64,000 nucleotides of DNA from Erythrophleum ivorense (lineage: Eukaryota > Streptophyta > Magnoliopsida > Fabales > Fabaceae): contig JAIUCV010000103.1 of assembly GCA_026724425.1 (NCBI GenBank), positions 1,488,001 to 1,552,000 of the forward strand, read 5' to 3'. The notes below the pieces were generated by a model. It did no database searches, had not been told where the DNA came from, and saw nothing but the letters and a program-made list of their open reading frames with translations. The translations under genes and the position numbers were made by a program. Shown one piece after another: positions 24,391 to 35,279 of this stretch. Positions within the stretch are counted from its first letter, which is position 1. Every line of letters begins with the position of its first letter.

Positions 24391-25133
24391 ATATATATAT
24401 ATATAAACTAAGTATTGACAATTACCTAGCTAGGCTATAAATGTCCACTTAAGCTAATTGAAAAATACAACAAATTATTAAGGATTTGAAAAAAGAATCC
24501 CAAATAATGCAACTTGAATTGTGGAAAAAATTTGCAAGCTACCAACAATTGATTTAACCTTTTTATGGAAATTGATGCTTTCTTTGTCTTTCCGTCTAAA
24601 GAACTTGCATGTAATTAATATGAGGGTTTAAAGTTAGATAAACATTAATGGTATGAAGAGAAGCTACACAATGAACATAAAAACTATATTAATATCAACA
24701 AAAAGGCCAAAGTAGACTTTAAGGAGCAAGAGGAATTCCATCATAATTTAAAAACTATATAGCACTAAACATGGACCTCCAAAAGGACATAATAGTGCTC
24801 AAATCAATATTAATTCACAGCCAAAAAAAAAAGAAAAAAATTTAATGACCAAAAGAAAGCCCACCTATTGGATCTCAATATATGGGAATTACTAAAAGTT
24901 CTTCACAATTGGAAAATATGGCCTTAACAACTAAAGGTACAAAACCAAATTGAATCAACTAAAGAAAATGATACATAAAAAGAGAATAAATGTAAGCGTG
25001 ATAGTTAAACAAAAAGTTTCATAAAAACTACGCTTGTCCTTACTATGCTTCAATTTCTTAGACTCCACCACTTTTTTTTAAGGTCTTTTGGTTTTAATAC
25101 TCTTAGTTTCTGACACAAAAAGAAAAATTAAGG

Positions 25134-25345
25134 AAAGAAACTCATTTAAGAACAAAACAATAAGTAACCTAATATATTATCATTGTTTGACTACTATAAC
25201 TTCAATAGGACTACTATAACATTTGAAGCAACAAAAAGAAAGGGGAAAAAAGAAACTCATTCATAAACAAAAACAATAAGTAACCTAACATATTATCATT
25301 GATTGACTGCTATAACTTTAATAAGATTGTTATAACATTTGAAGC
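25134..25345. repeat. Direct repeat pair, period ~115 bp
   Basis: GAAACTCATT...ACAATAAGTAACCTAA(T/C)ATATTATCATTG and the following TTGACT-CTATAACTT-AATA block occur twice, starting near 25137 and 25252. The spacing is regular and no coding signal is seen. Confidence 0.7.
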
Positions 25346-26114
25346 ACCAATTTTCTAGTTAGATAACAAATCACTAACAAAAATAGGGTAAGCCAATGAT
25401 TGAGCATTTTATTATGGTACATTGAAGACTTTGCAAAAGGAAATCTATCAATAAAGCAAAAAATAATGATAGTTGCAAATCATTCAATAAATACTCAAAA
25501 CTATAAATCATGAGCTCCCTTAATTGTTTAAGTGCTCTACTTTTTCTTTTGCACAAGTTTAGGCAGGAAAGCATGCATAAAAGAAAGAAATTAATAAATC
25601 TAAGTTTTCCCAATAATTGAGCAATATGCAACATGATCTTATTATAATATAATATGAACATAATATTATTAGGAGTTAGAAAACCCAAAAGGTTAGTTAA
25701 CCAATAGAATCAATGAAGCAATATAACTAATGAAACTGAGTACATTTCTTAAAATTAGTGGCTAAAACAAGAAAGCTCCTTTGAGAATTAGTGTGTGTGA
25801 ACAAAATTCTTCATGGTCAATAAGCTTGGATCCTATATAGAAGCTGAAACGTAAGGAAAGTATAAGGAATGGATAACCAACCATGAATATTGAACAGATA
25901 TAAGAAATACATAAATATTTTAGATTAAATAGATAACCCACAAAAAAGTAACAAAAGCAATTAAGTGAAAGGATGGATGAAATAGAAGCAATTGGTCTTC
26001 CCTTCATGTTTGATTAAGAGACATGGAGGATTAATAGAGATGCAGAGTGAATAAAATAAAAGAATAACAGGGAATCAGATAACAAAATGATGGTTTTGTT
26101 AGCCAATACTAACT

Positions 26115-26330
26115 TGTTAAGGATATCTGCTAAACGAATAAACCGTTACGATTATATTATCTTGTTATCATAATATATTGTGATATATTGTAGTATCTTT
26201 TACCTTGTCCAAAGACTCCTATTATATAGGAGAATAGCTTCACTACACACATGGTATATATTACCTATTAAATGAATTGTTTTAGTTGCGGTGCTTTATA
26301 CTATTTCTCCCGATATGTTAAACCTTTTTA
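26115..26330 (+). repeat. 5' LTR of the copia element
   Basis: 216 bp starting TGTTAAGGATATCTGC and ending just before the primer-binding site. It matches 35072-35279 along its length. Confidence 0.92.
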
Positions 26331-26342
26331 TGGTATCAGAGC
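26331..26342 (+). promoter_or_regulatory. Primer-binding site, initiator tRNA-Met type
   Basis: TGGTATCAGAGC lies directly next to the 5' LTR. This is the classic plant copia primer-binding site complementary to the 3' end of initiator methionine tRNA. Confidence 0.93.
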
Positions 26343-26371
26343 ATATTATACTCTACTTAGTTCAATCCCTA

Positions 26372-29300
26372 ATGGCTGCCAACTTTAGCATCCACCATGC
26401 ATGTTACCAACGTTTTAAACTCTGAGACTTTACAACAGCTTATTTCTATTAATCCTTTTGTAGTCCTTTTAAAACTAAATACCATAAACTATGCTGGGTG
26501 GCAATCCCAGTTTCAATCTCTCCTAATCGGATATGACCTATTGCATTTTTTTGATGGCACAACTCAGCCATGTAACGTCATAGATCCAAATTACTGGTTT
26601 TGGTATTGTCAAGACTAATTACTAAAGCATGCCATTCTTACATTGGTGGAGCCAACTCTGACAAACACAATTGCTCACGCAACCAGTGCTCGTGAGGCAT
26701 GGTCACCCTTTGCCTCTCTCTATGTAAATCCTTCTCGGTCGAGGGTGATAATTCTCAAAGAAAGATTACAGCAAAGCCATAAATCATCAAATACCATCAC
26801 TAAGTATTTATATGATATCAAGCACACTGTTGATAAGCTCGTTACCGTAGATGCACCTATACCGATTAAAGATCTCACCTTATATATCATCAATAGCCTT
26901 AAAGCTAAATACAAGGAATTTGCTGCTTTTGTATGAACCAGAGACAAGCCTTTCGCCTTTAAGGAGTTGTTCGATCGTCTCATTATATATGAAGAATATC
27001 TCAAATATGAAGAAAGGAGGACTTAACCCTTGGTGCCAATAGCTCACCTTACACATTTCTCATTGAATTTCCAATAGTCGACAAATAATCATTCCAGATT
27101 ATTCACACAGCCTATACATCCCAGTTTTCTTTATTCAGTAACTCAATCTAACAAAGCGAGCAACTCTTGGGCATCTGGATGATTATACAACTCTTATAAC
27201 TCTAATCCTTGTAGTAACCGAACTCCACCTCAGAGCTTACTACGTGATATACACAAACACATCACTAAACATTGCCCCAATCTTGGTATACATTCTCAAC
27301 CTTTTTATGGTTTATTGTCTAACTATGCTAGTTCCACAACTCTGTAGGCACACTATGCAGCTCGGCCACATCTTACCACCTATTGGGTACTTGATTCGGG
27401 AGCCACCAATCATGTCACCAATGATTTTGGTAACCTTATGCTCCATGCTGAGTATGGAGGTCCAAATGACATTCTAATTGGTGATGGCATAAGTTTGAAA
27501 ATCACACATGTTGGTTTCACTACACTTCCCATAAAACATACCCCTATCCCCTCACCAACACACTATGTGTCCTTAATATTTTCACCAATCTTATCTCTAT
27601 CTCACAATTATGTAAAACCAACAAAGTATCTGTTGAGTGTTACCCAAAATTATTTTCTTGTGAAGGATTTGCAAACGAGGGTACTACTTCTCAAAGGTCC
27701 AAATAATGGTAACCTTTACTACCTATCAGCTCAACCTACACCTAAAGCTCTTTTGTCTGTTACTACTTCACGTTGGCATTCTCGATTGGGTCATCCCTCA
27801 AATTGTATATTGCACTTCATTTTGCAAAAATATAAGTTATCCTAGTCCAAGTTGAATAAAGACGTTTTAAGTTTTGCATGTCAATGTAATAAAAGCCATA
27901 AACTTCCTTTTGGCTTACTCTCTGTTTTTTCAAATTAATCTTTTGAGTTAATTTTCGTTGATGTTATGGGTTCATCCCCTGTGATCTCCATTGATGGATA
28001 TAAGTATTACTCATTACTTATGGATTACTTTACTCGTTATGTGTGGCTTTTTCCCTTGAAAAGCAAAATTGAAGTTGTTATGCTGTTTACCTAATCTCCT
28101 GCTCAAATTAAAAGCAAGTTTAACACCATTAGCCATGCTTTATATACCGATGGTGGCACTAAATTTCATAAGCTAAAACCATACTTGGTAATCAGTGGTA
28201 TCTTTCATTACATCTTACCTCCTTACACCCTTGAATATATTGGTATTGTTGAACGTCGACACAGCACATTGTTAAAACAACTCACTTTATTACATGAAGC
28301 CCACATGCCTGCTTAGTTTTGGTCATACCTTATACAACATAGTGTCCATGTCATCAATCTTTTCCTTACCCTTACACTTTAATTTTGCTCTCCCTACGAA
28401 GCTCTCTTTAACCGTTTACCCATACTTACACGTCTTAAGGTTTTTGGGTGCATGTGTTTTTCATGGCTTAAACCCTATACTTCCTACAAACTTTAACCTA
28501 AATCTACACTATGCTTATACCTTGATTTTTTCATACAGTATCATGCCCATAGGTGCTTTAACCCTACTCTACAACACCTCTACCTTTCCTAACATGTCAT
28601 CTTTGCTAAGATAAAGTTTTGTCTTGAACTTAACCCTCTTTTTCCTCTAACTTTGAACATGTCATCCTAGATAACTCCATCACCACCTCCATCTACAAAC
28701 CAGTCAATGATTCCTCTCTCTCCTACCTCTACGTCACCACCCCTTATTGCTTCCACCCTCACATCATCTACCGAGCCACTTACTCATGAACCCACGTCCA
28801 CTACTTTTCACTAACATCACATGTTACTCCTCCCACTCGTACCCACCCAATACGTACACGAGCCATGAATAACATCTTCAAACCTAAAATTCTTCACCAC
28901 ACCACTAAACACCCTTGCCTCCACTATTAAAACCAACTTGTATCACTTTAGCACTTAAGGATCCTTAGTGGCATGCTATAATGTCTTTTGAATTCAATGC
29001 ACTACAACAACAAGGCACCGAGACTTTAGTTCCACCTCAAGCTCATCATAATGTCATTAGGTGCAAATAGGTTTTCCAGATCAAATGCAACCCCAAAGGC
29101 ATTATTTCTTGGTATAAAGCATGCCTTGTTGCTAAGGGATTCCATCAATGTGTTGAGATAGACTATGTTTGCACCTTTAGTCTTGTCATTAAAACCACTA
29201 CAGTGCGTCATGTACTCATGTTTGCCATCACTCATGGCTAGTCTTTGTATCAATTAGATGTCAATAATGCATTTCTTCATGGTCGTCTATCTGAGAATGT

Positions 29301-32300
29301 CTTCATGTAATAGCCTTCTAGGTTTCGTGATCCACAACACCCAGATTTTGTGTGCCATCTTAAGAAATCTATTTATAGCTTGAAGCAGGCGACTCGTGCA
29401 TGATATACTGAGCTCAAATTATTCTTGCAGTTCATTGACTTTACTCACTCCAAATCTAATCACTTTCTCTTTATCCTCCATCATGGCCATACCATAATCT
29501 ACATGCTCATCTATGTAGAAGATATCATCATTATAGGTAATCATGCACCTTCTATTGACTCTTGTATACACGTTTTAGTAACAAAATTCTCAATCAAAGA
29601 TTTAGGACTTTTGCACTTCTTCCTTAGCATCTAGGTTGTTCCTACTTCAAGTGGTCTCTTTCTCAACCAACATCAATATATTTGGGATTTCTTGGGCAAG
29701 TTTAACATGTATGACACAAAATCAGTCTAAACTCCTATGGCTACTGTCACACTCGAAAATGCGACCGCGTGGCGCCTTTTTAAGAGAAATTTTTTAAAAA
29801 GAAAATTCGATTTGATTTTTACAAACCGAAAATCGAGATCAAAATTCACATAAAAATAGGGTTCAAGAGTTGCCACCAAAATTTATTTTGAAAAGGCAAA
29901 ACTTTGAAAAAACCTTTTTAATTTGAAAAATGGTTTATGAACCAGAAAATGAATTTGGGAGTCAATTATGAGTGGGGAAGGTGTTAGGCACCCCACTATA
30001 CCCGTTCTTAAGACCGGTTACCCTAAGTCAGTTGTACAAAAATAAAATGGCCTTGACACTATTTTAATTCTCCCTAACAAATCACATGCAAAATAAGAAA
30101 TAACCAAATTAAAGGAAATAAAATTAAAAATTAAAGAAATTAAAGAAATTAAAGAAATAAGATTAAAAGTAAAATGAAAGAAAAGAAATTAAAGAAATAA
30201 AAATTGAAAGAACATGTTTATTTATAAAGGTAGACTTGACCTAGGGTGAGAACTTAGGGCCTACGTACCCTTCAAGAGGGATCAAAATCCACGTAGTTCG
30301 AATTAAGAAATTGTATTGGTTTAAGTTTTTTTGGTTTTTGGTTTTTGTTTTTATTTATGTTTATTTATTTTTTATTTTTTTAAAATTTTTTTGTTTTGTT
30401 TATTGTTTTTATTTTTATTTTTACTATTTTTTAAAAAGACAAAGAAAATAAAAATTATTTTTTTCTTTAACAAATAAAACAATTTTAAAATTGGTTGATA
30501 TTTTTCTGATATGCGAAAGGTAAATTTAATTTTACTTTCTTTTTGCATTTTCAGCTTTTTCCCTTTTTTTCATCATCTTTTGTTTTTTTCATTTTTCTCT
30601 TTCTATGTCTTTTTTATTTTTTGTTTTGTTTTTTCCTTCTCTTTTTTTTTGTTTTTTGTTTTATTTATTTTTTTATGAAATTAAAAAGGATTTTCATTTT
30701 TTCTTCTCTTTTTAAATTTTTTATTTTATTTATTGATTTATTGGTTTTTTTCTTGTATTTTGATTTTTGATTTTTATATGATTTTTTATGTTCTTTTTAT
30801 TTATTTATTTTATAATTTTTTGATATTTTTTATTTTTGTTTTATTATTATGAAATACATTTTTAATTTTTTAATTTTTTTGGTTAAAGAAAACTTGAGAA
30901 AAGTTTACAAGCTTGAAAAGGAGATTCAATTCTCTTTTTGTTCTTTTCTTTTTCTTTTTCTTGAATTTTCTTATTGGGGCAATTTTTGTTAAAAGAGAGT
31001 TTGAAAAGGAAAGTTTAAAAAGATTAATTTCTACTTGCTTTTATAGGTTCCTTTTTTTTTTTTACACTTGTTTTGTTTTATTTTGTTTTGTATTTTTTTG
31101 GGTTTTTTTTTGCTGCCTTCTTTTGTTTTTGTTTTTCATCTTTTTCTTGGAGGGGAAAGAGCGAAAGAAAATTGAAATCACTCTAAAACTTTTATAAAAG
31201 AAACATCTTTGAAATTGTTTTATATATTTAATTTGCAAAATTAGATTGATCATACTTCCCTGCCCTCTCTCCTTTTTCATACTCCTTTGTTATCTTTTTT
31301 TTTGTTAGAAATTTTCCTTTAAAGAATTAATTTGATGTTGGCCATTGAAATCCAAAACATATTAAAATATAAATCCAATATCCAGTGGATACCAAGGAGG
31401 CTTTATTGCCTCACATGATCTTTGGGTAATTCCTATGTGTCTGAGGGGACAAAAAATCCCACATGATAATTCTAAATAAAATAAAATAAAAACTAAAATA
31501 AAAAATAACAAAATAGCAACATGGACATCCAGATATTTATGCGTGGGTGTGCTTGTGTGCTAATTAAACATCATATTCAGTATGGAGAGAATGATATAAG
31601 ATAAAATCAGAATTAAGAAAATAAAAAATATAGAAATATGTGAATTGAAACACAAAACTGGCTAGTCCTCTTGAGTGTGCCTTCATCTCTCATCTTCCTT
31701 ATGCCTTCCCTAAGTCTTTTGTACTTTGAATCTGCTGTCACACGATCCTTTTCTTCTCTGGAGCGTCTTGTCTCGACCTATAGAGCATCTGGTCTCGCCA
31801 CCACCTAATCCTTCTGTACAGCTTCCCTTCCCAGGTCAGATCAGTGCTGCCTCACGTTTCTGTGCTTATCATGCCCTGTTCTTCCATTGTGTCCCAATGA
31901 AACCTTCACTAATTTTCCTTGAACTTTACTCTTATGACAAGCATCCTTAACCCTTTCATCTTCCTCGGGCGGAGCTCTCCTGCAACAAAAGGCAAACAAC
32001 AGGGAGAAGGGAAGTAGGGAAGTACTTTCAAAGAAACGCCTCAACTTCACAATTAAAGCAAAGTCAAAAGACTTCACAGATTGAATATGATAACCATTTA
32101 TGTAGACAGTGGTGACCGATTACTAGCCTAAATACACAAATGGATTTGTCAACTAATAAAATAGAACTCTAATAAAACGTATGGTGAAAATTCTATGGTC
32201 AATACCAAAACAGCCTTGATGCCAATGAAAGTCACAATGCATGCTTCCTTTTATAATTGGGAGAACAAAAGGTAATGAAGCTCTTAACACACATGACTCT

Positions 32301-35070
32301 TAACACAAACCAGGAGAAGGTAAAGAAACTGTACATAGATTTTCACTGATGGAATAAGATTATACCCTATGTCATATCCCTACTTTGAGCACAAACGGAA
32401 TTGGCATCCTCTTCTTGTGCATGCCTCGTATCATTAAAGAAAGCATTCGAAAATGAAACCAAGAACACCTTCAACTATCCCAAATAATTCCACCCAAGAC
32501 CGAGCCACTTACCCCAAAAATCATCAGCTAAAATCTAGACCCTGATCTTAAGCAAACAGAAACAGTATTCATATACCGATTAAACAAGAACAGGGATCAT
32601 AAGAAAATGCAAAAATTAAAAACCAAGTAACCTATAACAGCTGAAGCAAACCTCATCAGAACTGGAGATGCAATGGAAATAATATTCACATGCCAGCGCA
32701 AAGAAAAAAAGCAAGGATTAAAAAAATCAAGCTACCCACAGCAGCAGAAGAAGATTAATCAGGCATAATAATGAAACCAAAATTGATGCCAAGTTAGCAG
32801 CATATGATTCAAACTACAGAGTATTCTAGTTGCACGTCAATACCCAAAATTAAGAATCGAAATCACATGACTTATCTTTCATTTAAGTGATCAATTCCTT
32901 TCCTCTTTCTTTGGTTGTTGTTTCCCACGCTTCATATTAGAGCCTCCAAGACTTTCTTTGTTTTTTTCAAAACTGATCCTATATAACCCCGAAATCAACC
33001 CAGCGTAGAAACCTCCCTACTGTCGTTCTCTCGGTCTATTCTGGATAATTCCTTCTTCACTGTCTTTCCAGCTTTCCTTCGCTCTCGATTGCCCCTTCAC
33101 TCACAAATCTCAACCCCCCTCAAGTTTTCTCCCTCGATTTTTTTTTGCTCCTCCCTCTCAAATTTTTTTGTTTTATTCTCTAGCTGAATCTCCTCTTAAT
33201 TTCTCCTCTTTGCTCTCTTTCGATTCTCTAATCTCTCTCACTGTTTCTCTCTCCCCTTTCTTGCTCCCCCTCTCTCCCATTTCTTCCTCTCCATCCCTCC
33301 AATTCCCTCGATTTTTCGATCTTAGGATCCCCCTTCGATTTTTTTTTATTTCTCATTCGCATGTTGCCTCTTTTTTTTCGTCTCTCACTCTCTTTTCTCC
33401 GCCTCTGTCTTTCCTAATTCAAAAATTCCCCCCGAAGAAAAGCCCCCTTTCACTCTCTGCTCCATTCCCTTTTATAGACGTTCCTCCTGTGGTCCCCTTC
33501 TGCTCTTTTTTCTGCATCGAAATCTTATCGTGCCTCTCCATTCCTTGCCATGCGACTTGCTTTTTCAGAATCGTGCCTTTAGTCTTCTGCGTACATGAGC
33601 ATGAACATGGTCCCCCCCTCTATCTATATACGCTGCCTCTTCCTTTCTGCATCGTCCATTGTCTTAGTGCATTTGTGCGTTTTGTGCATATGCATGTTTT
33701 GTGTGTCTGCGTGGTGTGGTCCTGCTGCCAGAGCCGTATGGGAGAGGAAAGGGATCAGAAAATGGATGCAGGTAAGGCTTGGTTAGGATCTGAATTGGAC
33801 TTGCTCTTTGTTTTTTTTTTTTTTCATTTTTATCCATTTTTAAGTTGATTTTGGACTCTTTATTTATTTTTCCTTGGGCCCCTTCTTTTTTTTATTTGCT
33901 TTGGTTTGGGCTCTCTTGAATTAGGTTTCAGAATCTTAATCTTTTCCTTGTTTTTGTTTTGGGTTTCTCCTTTTTTAATATATATTTATTTTGGTGATTT
34001 TTTATTTGCTTTTAGCCTTTTTTCTCTTTTTCTTTGTGAGATTTTATTTTTTTTTCTTTTTAATTCATTTTTCCTTTCTTTTTCTAGTCTCTTTTTGATT
34101 TTTTTTATTTCATTTTTTTCGAATTTTTGTTACTCCCTCTTTGATTTTTTTTTGTTTTAATTTTGGATTAATGAGCTTTTACTTTTTTATTTTTATTTTT
34201 ATTTTTAAATTTATTTTTGAGTTCTTTTTCCTTTGATTTTTTTCTTTGAGCTTATTAAGTTAAAAAGACCTATTTGATTTTTTTTATTAGTTTAATTTTA
34301 TCATTATTTTTAGAGCATGCCCGAATAAAATACGGTGTTCACAGCTACAATAGGTGTTATCTTTGACAGCTTACCTTCAACAAATGCTTCAGATTTTCAA
34401 TGGTTAATTAGTGGCCTTCAATACCTCTCTTTTACTCGCCCTGACATATCTTTCATCTTCAATTAACTTGCCCATTTCATGTATTAAACTTTTGAGTTAC
34501 ATTGGATTGTTGCCAAATGTCTTCTTTAATATCTTAAGGGCACTCTCTTTCACGGTCTTCACATCCACAAGGCATCATCATCTACTCTCATGGCATTCTT
34601 TGATTCTAATTGAGGAGGTTGCAAAGATGATTTGAAGTCAACTTCGGCCTATTTAGTATATCTTGGTCGCATACTCATCTCTTGGAAGTCCTCCAAATAA
34701 AGGACGGTAGCTCAGTCATCAACGGAGGCTGAATATTGATCACTCGCTTTGATTGCCTTTGAACTTGCTTAGCTCGAATCCTTTTTGAATGAGCTGGGTA
34801 TCAAACTTCAATCCTCCCTTGTGATCTTCTGTGACAATGTGGGTGCCATTACACTCAGCCTCAATCCTGTTCTGTATAGTTGAATGAAGCACCTTGCTAT
34901 TGATGTTCACCTTATTCATGATCGAGTTCAACAAGGGCAAGTCCAAGTTTCTTATATCTATATTGTCAACCAACTTGCTGATGTGTTGACTAAACCTCTA
35001 TCACGTCAACGTCTACATGGTCTAAGGGATAAGATTGGCGTGACTGACAGCACCCCAATCTTGAAAGGGT
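26372..35070 (+). pseudogene. Copia gag-pol remnant with many stops and frameshifts
   Basis: Gag starts near 26372 (MAANFSIHHA), shifts frame almost at once, and continues as VTNVLNSETLQQLISIN. After a decayed spacer come the protease motif VLDSGATNHVT (about 27385-27420), the pre-integrase RLGHPS (about 27784-27801), and integrase from about 27950 (VDVMG, then DYFTRYVWLFPL, YTDGGTKF). Reverse transcriptase begins near 28970, with YQLDVNNAFLHG and LKKSIYSLKQA; its catalytic box reads YVED (29512-29523) instead of YVDD. After the insertion, RT/RNase H resumes at 34344 (FTRPDISF, SSTEAEY, CDNVGA, HLIHDRVQQGQV, QLADVLTKPL). Stops occur throughout. The element cannot encode an active polyprotein. 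Confidence 0.93.
29745..34343 (+). mobile_element. 4.6-kb non-coding LTR-like insertion (giant solo LTR or LARD) nested in copia RT
   Basis: It begins TGTCACACTCGAAAATGCGA and ends CGGTGTTCACA, and is flanked by the perfect 5-bp duplication GCTAC (29740-29744 and 34344-34348). Removing it and one GCTAC restores continuity of the copia reverse transcriptase reading. TG...CA ends plus a 5-bp duplication are the marks of LTR retroelement integration. No gag, pol, PBS, purine tract or second copy of its end sequences was seen inside. The interior is T-rich on the plus strand at 30.3-31.3 kb and 33.8-34.3 kb, pyrimidine-rich near 33.0-33.5 kb, and has a TATA-like CTATATAACC near 32980. It is therefore either a very long solo LTR (Ogre/Tat-like lengths are known) or a large retrotransposon derivative. 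Orientation is not proved. Confidence 0.8.
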
Positions 35071-35071
35071 G
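35063..35071 (+). promoter_or_regulatory. Copia polypurine tract
   Basis: GAAAGGGTG lies directly before the 3' LTR, where plus-strand DNA synthesis would start. It is interrupted by a T. Confidence 0.7.
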
Positions 35072-35279
35072 CGTTAAGGATATTTGTTAAACGAATAAGT
35101 CGTTACGATTATATTATCCTATTATTGTAATACATTGTAGTATCTTTTACCTCTTTAAAAGACTCCTATTATTTAGGAGAACAATTTCACTACACACACT
35201 GTATATATTACCCTTTAAATGAATTGTTTTAGTTGCGATGCTTTATACTATTTCTCCTGATATGTTAAACCTTTTAACA
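35072..35279 (+). repeat. 3' LTR of the copia element
   Basis: Begins CGTTAAGGATATTTG (first T changed to C) and ends near TTTTAACA. It is homologous to 26115-26330 but diverged and lacks a 12-bp segment present in the 5' copy. Confidence 0.9.

Larger units (their letters stand above)
19671..26114. other. 6.4-kb AT-rich spacer with repeats, no gene recognised
   Basis: Contains the tandem duplications listed separately and (TA)n runs near 22682-22719, 23171-23194 and 24389-24405. The minus strand of 23440-23679 is open for 79 codons (VDVLSYLKEMIERMLVSS...) but I recognise no family and no splice partners, so I do not call it a gene. Confidence 0.5.
26115..35279 (+). mobile_element. Ty1-copia LTR retrotransposon, degenerate, split by a later insertion
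   Basis: A class I element in plus orientation, with 5' LTR 26115-26330, PBS 26331-26342, a gag-pol remnant, a purine tract near 35063-35071 and a 3' LTR from 35072. The order protease, integrase, reverse transcriptase, RNase H is the copia order. By eye the two LTRs differ at about 25 of about 205 aligned positions, plus a 12-bp indel, so the insertion is old. AACT directly precedes the 5' LTR and CAACT follows near the end of the 3' LTR, a possible partly decayed 5-bp target duplication. Without the 4.6-kb insertion at 29745-34343 the element would be about 4.6 kb, close to the normal copia size. Confidence 0.95.

Noticed and set aside
30543..31197. Phe-rich open frames on plus strand
   Set aside because: They come from long T-rich tracts in the nested insertion and have no protein-like composition.
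33168..33848. 226-codon open frame, plus strand
   Set aside because: Pyrimidine-rich low-complexity Phe/Ser/Leu/Pro translation inside the LTR-like insertion; openness follows from the scarcity of purines, and no domain is visible.
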